Shown here one piece after another: positions 1 through 8,387 of a stretch of DNA of 64,000 nt. This DNA is from Roseibacillus sp. (GTDB lineage: Bacteria; Verrucomicrobiota; Verrucomicrobiia; Verrucomicrobiales; Akkermansiaceae). Position 1 is the stretch's first letter; every line of letters starts with the position of its first letter. A program made the position numbers and the translations under genes. Below the pieces are notes generated by a model. The model made no database searches. It had not been told where the DNA came from and saw only the letters and a list, made by a program, of their open reading frames with translations. The DNA lies in assembly GCA_002686085.1 (NCBI GenBank), contig NZAC01000012.1, forward strand, positions 32,115 to 96,114, given 5' to 3'.

Positions 1-642
1 ACTGTCCTCACTCTCTTCTCCCTGGGTCACAAAATAGGAGAGATTCTCGAGTTCCAAGGCCAAATCAACATTGTTGACAGTCACCGGTTCGGGCACCTCC
101 AGAAGGGTAGGCGAAAAATTAAGAATCCCCTGCACCCCGGCCTCAACCAGCTCATTGGCGACCTCCTGCGCAACCCCCCCGGGGACGCAGAGAATTGCGA
201 GTTTGACTCCATTATCAGAAACAAAACTAACAACCTCGTCGTGCCGATGCACCGGAACTCCAACTCCTCTCGCAATAACCACTTCCGGCTCGGCGTCGAA
301 CGCTGCTACCACCTCAAACCCTTCCTTCTCAAAACCTCGATACCTCAACAACGCAACACCCAGGTTTCCAGCTCCAACCATGACCACCGGCTGTAAATGT
401 TCCCGGCCGAGAACGTCACGGATGGCATCGCGAAGTTCTTCCACAGAGTAGCCCAACCCCCTGGTGCCAAACTGCCCGAAATACGTCAGATCCTTGCGGA
501 GCTGAGCCGGCTTAACGCCGGCCGCACCAGCCAAGGCAGAGGAGCTTACCGTCTCCATGCCATTTTCGTGCAGCTTACTCAGACAGCGCTGGTAGATTGA
601 AAGGCGATAAATTGCCTTCTTTGGTATCTCAATCTTTTCCAC
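1..642 (-). CDS. rex: Redox-sensing transcriptional repressor Rex (3' end cut by window edge)
   Basis: Rex is a homodimeric repressor that senses the NADH/NAD+ ratio through a Rossmann domain and binds DNA by an N-terminal winged helix. The reverse strand is open from a GTG at 642, preceded directly by an in-frame TGA, to the left edge, giving 214 codons. Rex proteins are about 210-215 residues, so almost all of it is present. Visible family features are the N-terminal IPKKAIYRLSIYQRCL, the winged-helix stretch VKPAQLRKDLTYFGQFGTRG, the glycine-rich nucleotide site VMVGAGNLGVALLRY, and the C-terminal ILNFSPTLLEVPE region. It is divergent from the kinase/PP2C gene; I found no convincing Rex palindrome in the 175-bp intergenic region. 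The start is non-AUG with only a weak GGA upstream, so the exact first residue is uncertain. Confidence 0.9.
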   Translation of the reverse strand, partial: MEKIEIPKKAIYRLSIYQRCLSKLHENGMETVSSSALAGAAGVKPAQLRKDLTYFGQFGTRGLGYSVEELRDAIRDVLGREHLQPVVMVGAGNLGVALLRYRGFEKEGFEVVAAFDAEPEVVIARGVGVPVHRHDEVVSFVSDNGVKLAILCVPGGVAQEVANELVEAGVQGILNFSPTLLEVPEPVTVNNVDLALELENLSYFVTQGEESEDS

Positions 643-817
643 TCACGATCAGATTCCATACTTGCCCTTTGGAGGTCAAGGAAAGGATCACTGCAAGTTG
701 AAGTCGAACCGTGTATCGGCACCCGGAATCAGGCAGTCCTCTGGCACCATAGGAAAAAATGCTCTTCCTCCATTTTCACCTTCCGCTGGTTAAACCTCCC
801 GTCTTCACTTTGCTACT

Positions 818-2032
818 GTGAAGGATTTAAAGGACGGCATTCGCTCCCATGTTCGCATTGACTTCAAGGGCAACGTCCACAAGACGTTCCGAGGACACCT
901 AAAGGCCCAGCGGTGCGAGAATGAAGTCCGAATTCTCCGCGCCCTCGAAAAGAGATCCTGCCCCTACGTGCCCCGACTCCTCGAGCACCACCCCGAAAAA
1001 CACTATATCGTTACCACCAACTGTGGCCAACCAGCACCTGATATTTCGCGATCTAAATCGGATATACTCTTTGCCGATCTCGAGAGGGAATACGGAGTTC
1101 GTCATGATGACCCCGAGCCCCGGAATGTCACCTACTGCCCCCAATTAGGACGCTTCTGCCTGATCGACTTCGAACTGGCCACTCTGCTTCCTGAGCCAGC
1201 CGAAACCCAACACAGTCCCCGCGAGCTATGGAGGGTTAACTGGTCCTCGCGATCCGAAGGCGGAACGATGCGCGAATCCAATGACGACGCCTTCCTTGCT
1301 CTCGAAGTTGGACCCCAGCGGGCCACTAAATATGACGCTCATGGAGAAGCTCTCCTGCAACCCTCTCACCTCGTTCTTGCCGTCTCCGACGGCATGGGCG
1401 GAGGATCAGCTGGTGAACTTGCATCGAGGCTGGTTCTGTCATGGGTCAAACGGAATTCAGCTGAACTGTATGAAACCCTCCAGGAAGCAGCTGGAGACCG
1501 CAGGACCAAGGTCCTGAATCGCCTGATGCGCGAAGCTCATAAGGGACTGAATGATCTTGCCGCCACGGAACCCTCTCTCAGAGGGATGGGCGCCACTCTT
1601 ACTCTCGTCTGGCTCACTCCCGGAGAACTTGCTTTCGCGCACATAGGGGACTCGCGACTCTACCTTCAGCGCTCAGGGAAAACAACTCAGCTGACGCGGG
1701 ATCATTCTCATGTCTGGGCGGAGTGGAAGCGAGGAGGCATCACTGAATATGCCTACCGGGCTCATCCAAGAAGAAGCGCCCTGTCAGATGCCCTAGGCGG
1801 CGGACATCACAACATCCTGCCTCAGATCGAGTCCCATTCTCTCCTCAACGGGGATCGCCTGCTGCTCTGCACCGACGGAATTACGGACGGACTATGGGAA
1901 AAAGGCCTCGCAGCAGAACTTTCCTCTCCGGGAGAGGCTAAAGACTGCAGTTTTCAAGTCCTGCGCCGGGCACGGGGAAACAGTAGTGGAGATGACGCGA
2001 CCCTCATTGTTGCGGATATTACCGAACTTTGA
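818..2032 (+). CDS. Mini-kinase-like domain fused to PP2C-type serine/threonine phosphatase
   Basis: A 404-residue two-domain protein, probably cytoplasmic since there is no signal or membrane segment. Residues 1-125 look like a very compact protein-kinase/Bud32-like fold: VHKTF (Lys22), a helix-C Glu in CENEVRIL, a catalytic loop HDDPEPRN (H96, D98, N103) and a DFE in place of DFG (Asp117). Residues 150-404 are a PP2C phosphatase with NDDAF (Asp156-157), DGMGGG (191-196), GDSRLYL (278-284), CTDGITDG (352-359) and GDDATL (391-396), which supply the usual metal-binding aspartates. The start is a GTG. I infer a regulatory phosphatase with an attached kinase or pseudokinase. The substrate is unknown, and the next gene (glutamine synthetase) is the only contextual hint. 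The phosphatase call is strong; the kinase-like call is moderate. Confidence 0.82.
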   Translation: MKDLKDGIRSHVRIDFKGNVHKTFRGHLKAQRCENEVRILRALEKRSCPYVPRLLEHHPEKHYIVTTNCGQPAPDISRSKSDILFADLEREYGVRHDDPEPRNVTYCPQLGRFCLIDFELATLLPEPAETQHSPRELWRVNWSSRSEGGTMRESNDDAFLALEVGPQRATKYDAHGEALLQPSHLVLAVSDGMGGGSAGELASRLVLSWVKRNSAELYETLQEAAGDRRTKVLNRLMREAHKGLNDLAATEPSLRGMGATLTLVWLTPGELAFAHIGDSRLYLQRSGKTTQLTRDHSHVWAEWKRGGITEYAYRAHPRRSALSDALGGGHHNILPQIESHSLLNGDRLLLCTDGITDGLWEKGLAAELSSPGEAKDCSFQVLRRARGNSSGDDATLIVADITEL

Positions 2033-2170
2033 GCTTTTCCGCTGGGGAATTTCACTCAGCTTGGCACAGCCCCTGCTTCGCCGGGGTGTATTCGGAGCCA
2101 GTTTACGTAGATTTTCTCAGGAGAATCTCTAAATCAAAGGCTTCGAGCGCATAACCACTAGAACACGACA

Positions 2171-3187
2171 ATGGCAAAATACAAATTGGATTACATCTGG
2201 CTGGATGGCTACTCGCCCGTCCCCAATCTCCGGACAAAATGCTGTATCAAGGAATTCGATTCCTTCCCGGAAGTCGCTGACCTCCCCGAATGGGGCTTTG
2301 ATGGCAGCTCTACCCAGCAGGCTGACGGAAGTGACTCTGACTGCATTCTGAAACCAGTGGCTGTTTACCCTGACAGCACGAACTCAAATCAGGCTTTGGT
2401 GATGTGCGAGGTCATGCTCCCGAATGGAGACCCCCACCCAACAAACACCCGAGCTACAATCCTTGACGACGACGGAGCTTGGTTCGGATTTGAGCAGGAA
2501 TATTTCCTCACACAGAACGGTGTTCCCCTCGGTTTTCCATCGGAAGGATATCCTGAGCCCCAGGGCGAATACTACTGCGGAGTTGGCTTCAAGAACGTGT
2601 CCGCTCTCGGCCGGCAGATCACTGAAGAGCACCTCTGGCAGTGCCTGCATGCAGGTATCAATCATGAAGGCATCAACGCCGAGGTAGCTAAGGGACAATG
2701 GGAGTTTCAGGTCTTTGGCAAGGGATCAAAAAAGGCTGCTGATGACGTGTGGGTCGCACGATTCCTTCTCCTACGGCTTTGCGAAGAGTATGGGGTTGAT
2801 GTTGATTGGCACTGCAAGCCTCTTGCTGGAGACTGGAATGGCTCGGGTATGCACTCAAACTTCTCCACAACCTACCTGCGTGAAACGGGCGGAAAGGAAT
2901 ACTTCGAAGCCCTTATGGCCGCCTTTGAGGCCCACTGCGAAGAACACATCGCAGTCTATGGTCCCGACAACCATTTGCGTCTCACTGGCCTCCATGAAAC
3001 GCAATCCATCGACAAATTCTCCTACGGAGTAGCGGATCGGGGGGCTTCTGTTCGAGTTCCACATGCATTCGTGAAAGATGATTACAAGGGTTACCTTGAG
3101 GATCGCAGGCCGAACTCACAGGGCGACCCATACGCCATTGCGAGCAGGATCCTCCAGACCATAGCTACGGTTCCTACGGGATCATAA
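2171..3187 (+). CDS. glnII: Glutamine synthetase, type II (eukaryotic-type)
   Basis: Makes glutamine from glutamate, ammonia and ATP in the cytoplasm. At 338 residues it is far shorter than bacterial GSI (about 470) or GSIII (about 700) and matches GSII. Diagnostic stretches are EWGFDGSSTQQADGSDSD near residue 41, the catalytic FGFEQEYFL, the ATP/ammonia region GDWNGSGMHSNFST, the flap-adjacent NHLRLTGLHETQ and the C-terminal DRGASVRVP. The ATG at 2171 gives the expected N-terminus MAKYKLDYIWLDGY, with no strong Shine-Dalgarno. GSII lacks the adenylylation loop of GSI, so regulation is probably transcriptional. It is followed by a clear terminator and is probably monocistronic. Confidence 0.96.
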   Translation: MAKYKLDYIWLDGYSPVPNLRTKCCIKEFDSFPEVADLPEWGFDGSSTQQADGSDSDCILKPVAVYPDSTNSNQALVMCEVMLPNGDPHPTNTRATILDDDGAWFGFEQEYFLTQNGVPLGFPSEGYPEPQGEYYCGVGFKNVSALGRQITEEHLWQCLHAGINHEGINAEVAKGQWEFQVFGKGSKKAADDVWVARFLLLRLCEEYGVDVDWHCKPLAGDWNGSGMHSNFSTTYLRETGGKEYFEALMAAFEAHCEEHIAVYGPDNHLRLTGLHETQSIDKFSYGVADRGASVRVPHAFVKDDYKGYLEDRRPNSQGDPYAIASRILQTIATVPTGS

Positions 3188-3214
3188 CACCGGCTACCCT
3201 CGGATATTCTCACA

Positions 3215-3245
3215 CGGCCAACCTCTCTCGAGGTTGGCCGTTTTC
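3215..3245 (+). terminator. Intrinsic terminator of glnII
   Basis: Perfect 11-bp inverted repeat CGGCCAACCTC / GAGGTTGGCCG with a TCTC tetraloop, followed by TTTTCC. It lies 28 bases past the glutamine synthetase stop codon. Confidence 0.9.
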
Positions 3246-3441
3246 CGTCTCTGGGGGCATACTTGGCAGAACCCGGGGCCTACAAACGGCTTGCCCACTC
3301 CGGCATCCGTAGCTCCTGCGCAATTTCGCTGTAAGGGTCAGAAACCCACCAGGATCCCGATCTTTTGATTTCAGGCAGAACAGCACGCGCAGGGAGAGCT
3401 TCACGGAAGACAGATTTTCCACTACTATCCCAACCTCTCCT

Positions 3442-4698
3442 GTGAAAAGACGACGGCTCATCGCTCTCTATGGCCTCCCCATGATCGTATTCATTGGAGC
3501 GATCACCCCGTTTACTCTTGGTAATTTTGATCTGGAAATCAGTAACCGCCTCTACAATGAGAAAGCACATCTTTGGACTTTCTCCGAAGAATTCCCCTGG
3601 AACCACATCTACCGCTTCGCCGCACTCCCGGCCATCGTCACCGGCACCCTTGCGCTTTCAGCTCTCGCTCTCGGTTTCATGCGAGCGAACTTCGCTCCTT
3701 TTCGAAAACTCGCACTCTTCCTTATTCTAACCCTGATCCTCGGCCCCAGCCTGCTCACTGGCTCGCTCCTGGGACAAATTTGGGAAAGGCCTCAGCCCTA
3801 CGAAACAATCGAACTGGGGGGTACGCAGCAGTTTGGACGAATAATAGTATCAAGCTCATCTACCGAAGGACGTTTTCATGGCGGTGGACTTGCCTCTACC
3901 GGCTTTTATTTTTTCGGAGCAGGACTCTTGCTACTTGTGAATCGCAGGAGAAAGTGGGGTGCCGGTATTATCCTGGCCGCTGGTATTTACGGGATCGCTA
4001 TCGGAATTGCATCCATGGTTCAGGGCGCATGTTTCGCCGGAGATATCCTTTTATCTGCAGCTGCATCCTGGCTCTTCTCTGCAATGACATTGCATGCTCT
4101 TGGACTTCATCGTGGAATCCTCTCATCTCCCCGTGAGAAAGTGGCGCTTCCTCTTCCCCGGTGGGCTTCTCTGGGTATTCTCCTAAGCCTACTCTCGGTT
4201 ACAGGCGTTATATGCCTCGCCTTTCCCGCCTCGGAGCTGACCACCACTCCGTTGCTCAAGGATGCCGTGGTCACAGGGCGCCTCCCCGACACCGTCCACC
4301 TCGACCTCGACCTCCGTGGCGATCTCGAAATTACTGGCGGGGAAGCCCTTCTTCTTGAGACTGAATTCAAAGGCATCGGTTTCCCGGGCTCACGGCTGCG
4401 AACAAGCTCACGATCCATTGAGGATGGGACTCATATTGTCCAACGCAGAAATGGGCATCTATCGAGGCTGAATGTTCGCAATCGGCTCTCTCTTCCTCCG
4501 AACCGTGTCTACCGAATCACCCTCGGAAAACAGGTCCTTTCGGTCGTGGCCCTTCCTCCCCAATCGGACCGGGCCTCTGGCTTCTTCGCTCACGTATGGC
4601 TGACCTCGGGGTTCAAAACCAAGCTTCTGAACATCAAGGGAAAGGCGCTCACCGAGGACTTCTTCGGCAGACGAACACGCTCCTTCCGCATCGAGTAA
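3442..4698 (+). CDS. PAP2-like membrane protein with degenerate active site, plus C-terminal soluble domain
   Basis: A 418-residue protein from a GTG start. The N-terminal ~250 residues have about six hydrophobic segments and the layout of the PAP2/LpxE-type lipid phosphatase family, but each catalytic motif is damaged. Where the family has K-x6-RP I see LLGQIWERPQP without the lysine. Where it has PSGH I see RFHGGGLASTGF. Where it has R-x5-H-x3-D I see SMVQGACFAGD, lacking the arginine and with cysteine for histidine. Residues ~270-418 form a predicted beta-rich soluble domain that I do not recognise. Phosphatase activity is therefore doubtful; a binding or scaffolding role, or altered chemistry, is possible. 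It lies between glnII and lysA with no obvious functional link to either. Confidence 0.6.
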   Translation: MKRRRLIALYGLPMIVFIGAITPFTLGNFDLEISNRLYNEKAHLWTFSEEFPWNHIYRFAALPAIVTGTLALSALALGFMRANFAPFRKLALFLILTLILGPSLLTGSLLGQIWERPQPYETIELGGTQQFGRIIVSSSSTEGRFHGGGLASTGFYFFGAGLLLLVNRRRKWGAGIILAAGIYGIAIGIASMVQGACFAGDILLSAAASWLFSAMTLHALGLHRGILSSPREKVALPLPRWASLGILLSLLSVTGVICLAFPASELTTTPLLKDAVVTGRLPDTVHLDLDLRGDLEITGGEALLLETEFKGIGFPGSRLRTSSRSIEDGTHIVQRRNGHLSRLNVRNRLSLPPNRVYRITLGKQVLSVVALPPQSDRASGFFAHVWLTSGFKTKLLNIKGKALTEDFFGRRTRSFRIE

Positions 4699-4792
4699 TC
4701 CGGCAAATATCGTATCTTTACTCGCTTTTGATCTGTTGGCTTCAGCATTTTCTGGGCTATTCCTTCCCCGCACAGAATCGCCCACCTTTTTA

Positions 4793-6073
4793 ATGCACCA
4801 GTTCAAATACCATAAGGGAACTCTCCATTGCGAGGAAGTCAACCTTCAGACTCTCGCCCAGGATTATGGAACCCCCCTTTACGTCTACTCCTCTCAGACG
4901 CTCCGGAACAATTACAAGAGACTTCACAAGGCCCTTGGGGATCTTGACCATCACATAGCTTTTGCCGTCAAAGCCAACTCGAACCTCTCCGTTCTCAGGC
5001 TGCTTGCTGACTTGGGAAGCGGATTTGATATCGTGTCGGGGGGAGAATTGTTTCGCGTAATCAAGGCCGGCGGAGATCCGAAGCGCTGCTCTTTTGCGGG
5101 CGTCGGAAAAACAACCGAGGAAATACGCTATGCTCTGGAGCAGGGCATCTACTGCTTTAACATAGAGTCCCTCGCTGAACTCGAGTTCATCAACAACGTC
5201 GCAGGATCGATATCAGAGCTCGCGCCTGTTGCAGTGCGAATCAACCCAAACGTGGATGCTCAAACCCACAAATACATTTCAACAGGAAAGGCAGAAAATA
5301 AATTCGGAATTGATTACGAGGAGACCATGCAGGTTTACGAGAGGGCCTCCGCCCTTCCTCATATTCAGATCAAGGGAATCCAGATGCACATTGGCTCGCA
5401 GCTCACCACCGTATCTCCTTTCGTTGAAGCGGTAAAACGAGTCATTCCTCTGGTGAAAGAATTGCAGCAAACATACGGCATCGAATTCTTCTCAATCGGC
5501 GGAGGAATTGGCATCGTCTATGAGGAGGCACTGGCCTCCGGACCATCGAACTGGTGGAGCGAACAGGAAAACCCTCCCCTTTCGCCTGATGTTTATGCGC
5601 GGGAACTTCTTCCCCTACTCCGCGGCCTGAAACTGAAAATAGTCCTTGAGCCGGGGCGCTACATGTCTGGGAACGCAGGGGTTTTACTTACCTCCTGCCT
5701 CTATGAGAAAAAGGGTAGAGAAAAGACCTTCAAGATTGTCGATGCAGGAATGAATGACCTTATCCGGCCGGCGCTCTACGAGGGCCACCATGAAATTGTT
5801 CCTCTCCTTGAGCACCAGTCAGAAAACACCGTAATTGGAGATGTGGTAGGCCCGATTTGTGAAAGCGGAGACTTCTTCTGCCAGAATCGGGCGATTGCTG
5901 ATTTTCAGCAAGGTGACCTCATCGCCCTCATGAGCGCAGGAGCCTATAGCTTCACCATGGCCTCGAACTACAACTCCCGTCCCCTCCCAGCTGAAATACT
6001 GGTAGACGGGACGGAGACTACGGTGGCACGAAAAAGACAGCAGTGGTCAGATCTGGTTGCCGGGGAGCTCTAA
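4793..6073 (+). CDS. lysA: Diaminopimelate decarboxylase
   Basis: PLP-dependent decarboxylation of meso-diaminopimelate to L-lysine, the last step of lysine biosynthesis. The fold-type III decarboxylase features are the PLP lysine in IAFAVKANSNLSVLRLL, the phosphate-binding glycines in SIGGGIGI, the substrate/PLP motif EPGRYMSG, the C-terminal GDVVGPICESGDFF with its active-site cysteine, and AYSFTMASNYNSRPLPAE. I chose the ATG at 4793 (MHQFKYHKG, 426 residues). The frame is open back to a TTG at 4736, but those 19 residues do not resemble the family. A carboxynorspermidine decarboxylase is the main alternative, since a related dehydrogenase lies at 35.8 kb, but the length and motifs fit LysA better. 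Confidence 0.93.
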   Translation: MHQFKYHKGTLHCEEVNLQTLAQDYGTPLYVYSSQTLRNNYKRLHKALGDLDHHIAFAVKANSNLSVLRLLADLGSGFDIVSGGELFRVIKAGGDPKRCSFAGVGKTTEEIRYALEQGIYCFNIESLAELEFINNVAGSISELAPVAVRINPNVDAQTHKYISTGKAENKFGIDYEETMQVYERASALPHIQIKGIQMHIGSQLTTVSPFVEAVKRVIPLVKELQQTYGIEFFSIGGGIGIVYEEALASGPSNWWSEQENPPLSPDVYARELLPLLRGLKLKIVLEPGRYMSGNAGVLLTSCLYEKKGREKTFKIVDAGMNDLIRPALYEGHHEIVPLLEHQSENTVIGDVVGPICESGDFFCQNRAIADFQQGDLIALMSAGAYSFTMASNYNSRPLPAEILVDGTETTVARKRQQWSDLVAGEL

Positions 6074-6111
6074 CCTTGAAACATTGAGGAAGGCCTCCGT
6101 GTATAGGAGCT

Positions 6112-7215
6112 CTACCCGATTTCCAGAACAGGATCGCCCAGCACCTCCATGATGGGATCGACCCCAAGCCCCGGCTCCGTGGATGACCTCATCCGCCCCT
6201 CCTTGCGTTGTGGAGCCCCGTGAGCAATGGGCTTGGTAACATAACTGTTGAAGTCCGTTGCGGAGAAGAGAAACTCCTTGGGAGTGCTATGCGCGAGATG
6301 GGATATCGCAGCAGTGACAATATCCCCGCCCCATGTATCCTCGAGGGTCATTGCCACACCAAGTGACATACAGAGGTCCCGGGCCTGTCGAGCCTTGGTC
6401 AACCCTCCAAACTTGCTGATCTTAATATTGACCACATCCATTGCGAGATCGTGTGAAGCTCGGAGGATCTCGGGAATCCCATCAATAACTTCATCGAGAA
6501 TGAACGGGTGAGTCACATTCCGCCGAACGGACAGGCAGTCTTCATACCTCAAACATGGCTGTTCAATATACACATCAACATCACTAACCGCACGGACAAC
6601 CCTCATGGCTTCGTGTTTCAGCCAACCTGTGTTGGCATCGGCGACCAGCTTATCCCCCGGGCCCAACCGCGCTGCCACCTGATGAATCCTCTCAATGTCG
6701 AGATCGGGATCTCCTCCTACCTTCAATTGAAATCTTCGATAACCCTCACTTTTATAGGACGCCACATTATCCGCCATCGCCTCGGGGCTCTCCTGCGAGA
6801 TCGCACGATAGAGCACAAAATCGTCACCGCAGGTGCCACCCAGCAGCGCGCTCACGGGGAGACCCGAAGCTTTCCCAAGGATATCCCAACAAGCCATATC
6901 GATAGCGGATTTCACGTAGGGATGACCCTTCATTGCCGAATCCATTGTGTTATTTAGCCGGTCCAGATGAAGCGGATTCTCTCCAAGAAGATTCGGACCA
7001 AGCTCCAGGATTCCCGCGCGAACACCGCCAGCGTAGGACGGAAGGTAGACCGGCCCAAGAGGGCATACCTCTCCCGCACCATGGATGCCAGCATCCGTCT
7101 CAATCCTGACCACCGTGCTATCGAATACCCCGACCGACTTTCCTCCGGACCATTTATAATTCCCCTCGTGCAGGGGGAGATCGACTTGCCAGGCGGTTAT
7201 CTTGGAAATCTTCAT
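6112..7215 (-). CDS. Mandelate racemase/muconate lactonizing enzyme family protein (possible hydroxyproline dehydratase/epimerase)
   Basis: Enolase-superfamily enzyme of 367 residues that abstracts a proton alpha to a carboxylate. The N-terminal capping domain begins [15 protein letters not shown]. The barrel carries the acid/base lysine in FQLKVGG, metal ligands in VADANTGW (Asp), VYIEQPC (Glu) and FILDEVID (Asp), and the second catalytic lysine in [14 protein letters not shown] Lys plus Lys pair and the QLKVGG motif are typical of the cis-3-hydroxyproline dehydratase and hydroxyproline-betaine epimerase groups, so catabolism or racemisation of a proline derivative is a reasonable guess but not proven. 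The gene is convergent with lysA, with a 38-bp gap. Confidence 0.85.
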   Translation of the reverse strand: MKISKITAWQVDLPLHEGNYKWSGGKSVGVFDSTVVRIETDAGIHGAGEVCPLGPVYLPSYAGGVRAGILELGPNLLGENPLHLDRLNNTMDSAMKGHPYVKSAIDMACWDILGKASGLPVSALLGGTCGDDFVLYRAISQESPEAMADNVASYKSEGYRRFQLKVGGDPDLDIERIHQVAARLGPGDKLVADANTGWLKHEAMRVVRAVSDVDVYIEQPCLRYEDCLSVRRNVTHPFILDEVIDGIPEILRASHDLAMDVVNIKISKFGGLTKARQARDLCMSLGVAMTLEDTWGGDIVTAAISHLAHSTPKEFLFSATDFNSYVTKPIAHGAPQRKEGRMRSSTEPGLGVDPIMEVLGDPVLEIG

Positions 7216-7428
7216 TGCTTCACGGGTTTCTACTCAGCGAATTAGATATCGGCAAGCGACTAGAACCTACTCGCAGCCCCCTTCCCTCCCCGTCTCCCTT
7301 CCACACTGATGAAATTGCAGGGTATTCCGCCACGATGAAACTGTTTCCATCATTTACCTAAAGGCTAAAAAAGCTAAGCCTCCACTCGGGAGTGAGCTCA
7401 GAAGTCATTCTTTTCGGATTTTCCGCAA

Positions 7429-8358
7429 CTGGGTTCACAAGACTCACTACCACACCTCTACTCCAACCAGCACGCCCTCGTCTCCATTCCCTCTCTCCTC
7501 CAGTATCATTTTCTGGTTTTCATCCTCGCTCTCACCGCCGTCCTGGGAAATGTAATTTCTCTCGAGGCTCCCTCTCTGGTATTCTGGCGAGTCACCATTG
7601 CAGGTCTTGCCATGCTCGCCTGGCTCACCATGACCCGCCCCTCGATGCTTCGCCTTTCCCCGCGACGAGCATTAGCAGTATTCAATGTTGGGCTTCTACA
7701 AGGCGCACACTGGGTCTGCTTCTTCCTGTCGGTTAGTCTCTCGAGCGTCTCGGTTGCACTTGCCGCTTTTGCCACAATTTCGTTGTTCACGTCCATCACT
7801 GAGCCCTTGATCGAACGCAGAGCATTCCGCCTCGGAGAGCTTCTCTGTGGTGGAATCGTCATCTCTGGCATTCTTCTTATAACGGGTGGGATTGACCCGC
7901 ATCATAAGTCCGGACTTCTGGTAGGCCTCGCAGGGGCACTCCTCCACGCAATCTTTCCGGTTCTCAATCGCGATCTGGCTGCCAAGGGCACTCCCCCAAA
8001 AAGCATGCTGCTCTACGGAATGGGAGGCGCCTGCTTCATGTCCGCGATCATACTTCCTTTCCTATCTCCCTATCACCTTCAAGTACCCTCCAGCAGCGAC
8101 TGGATTCCTCTTCTTACTCTCTCTATCCTTTGCACTACCATCGCGCACACTTGGAACATTCGCCTTCTCCGCAGGCTAACCGCATACACCGCTAACCTGA
8201 CAATGAATTTTGAACCCGTCTGGGGAATCCTTCTTGGCGCTGTTATCTTTCAAGAATACACAGAACTGGAGACATCTTTCTACCTCGGCGCAATCCTCAT
8301 CATCCTCGCCAACTTTATAGACCCTTGGCTGAAAAAGGCTCGCGCCTGTAAGCTATAG
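7429..8358 (+). CDS. EamA/DMT-family transporter (start uncertain)
   Basis: Inner-membrane transporter of the drug/metabolite superfamily with about ten transmembrane helices in two EamA repeats; its substrate cannot be read from sequence. The first ATG (7612) would cut off the first helix. In the same frame upstream the sequence reads LVFILALTAVLGNVISLEAP and VFWRVTIAGLAM, a typical EamA first helix and FWR motif, so the protein must begin earlier. The frame is open from 7396 and contains no ATG, GTG or TTG. A CTG at 7429 or an ATT at 7486 are the only candidates, making a non-canonical start or an unseen error likely. The second repeat includes NLTMNFEPVWGILLGAVIFQE. It is convergent with the ABC permease. 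Confidence 0.8.
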   Translation: MGSQDSLPHLYSNQHALVSIPSLLQYHFLVFILALTAVLGNVISLEAPSLVFWRVTIAGLAMLAWLTMTRPSMLRLSPRRALAVFNVGLLQGAHWVCFFLSVSLSSVSVALAAFATISLFTSITEPLIERRAFRLGELLCGGIVISGILLITGGIDPHHKSGLLVGLAGALLHAIFPVLNRDLAAKGTPPKSMLLYGMGGACFMSAIILPFLSPYHLQVPSSSDWIPLLTLSILCTTIAHTWNIRLLRRLTAYTANLTMNFEPVWGILLGAVIFQEYTELETSFYLGAILIILANFIDPWLKKARACKL

Positions 8359-8387
8359 CGCTGCTATTACACAGAGCCTCTGGGTTC

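Noticed and set aside
643..817. Rex operator between rex and the PP2C gene
   Set aside because: No TTGTGA-N6-TCACAA-like palindrome found.
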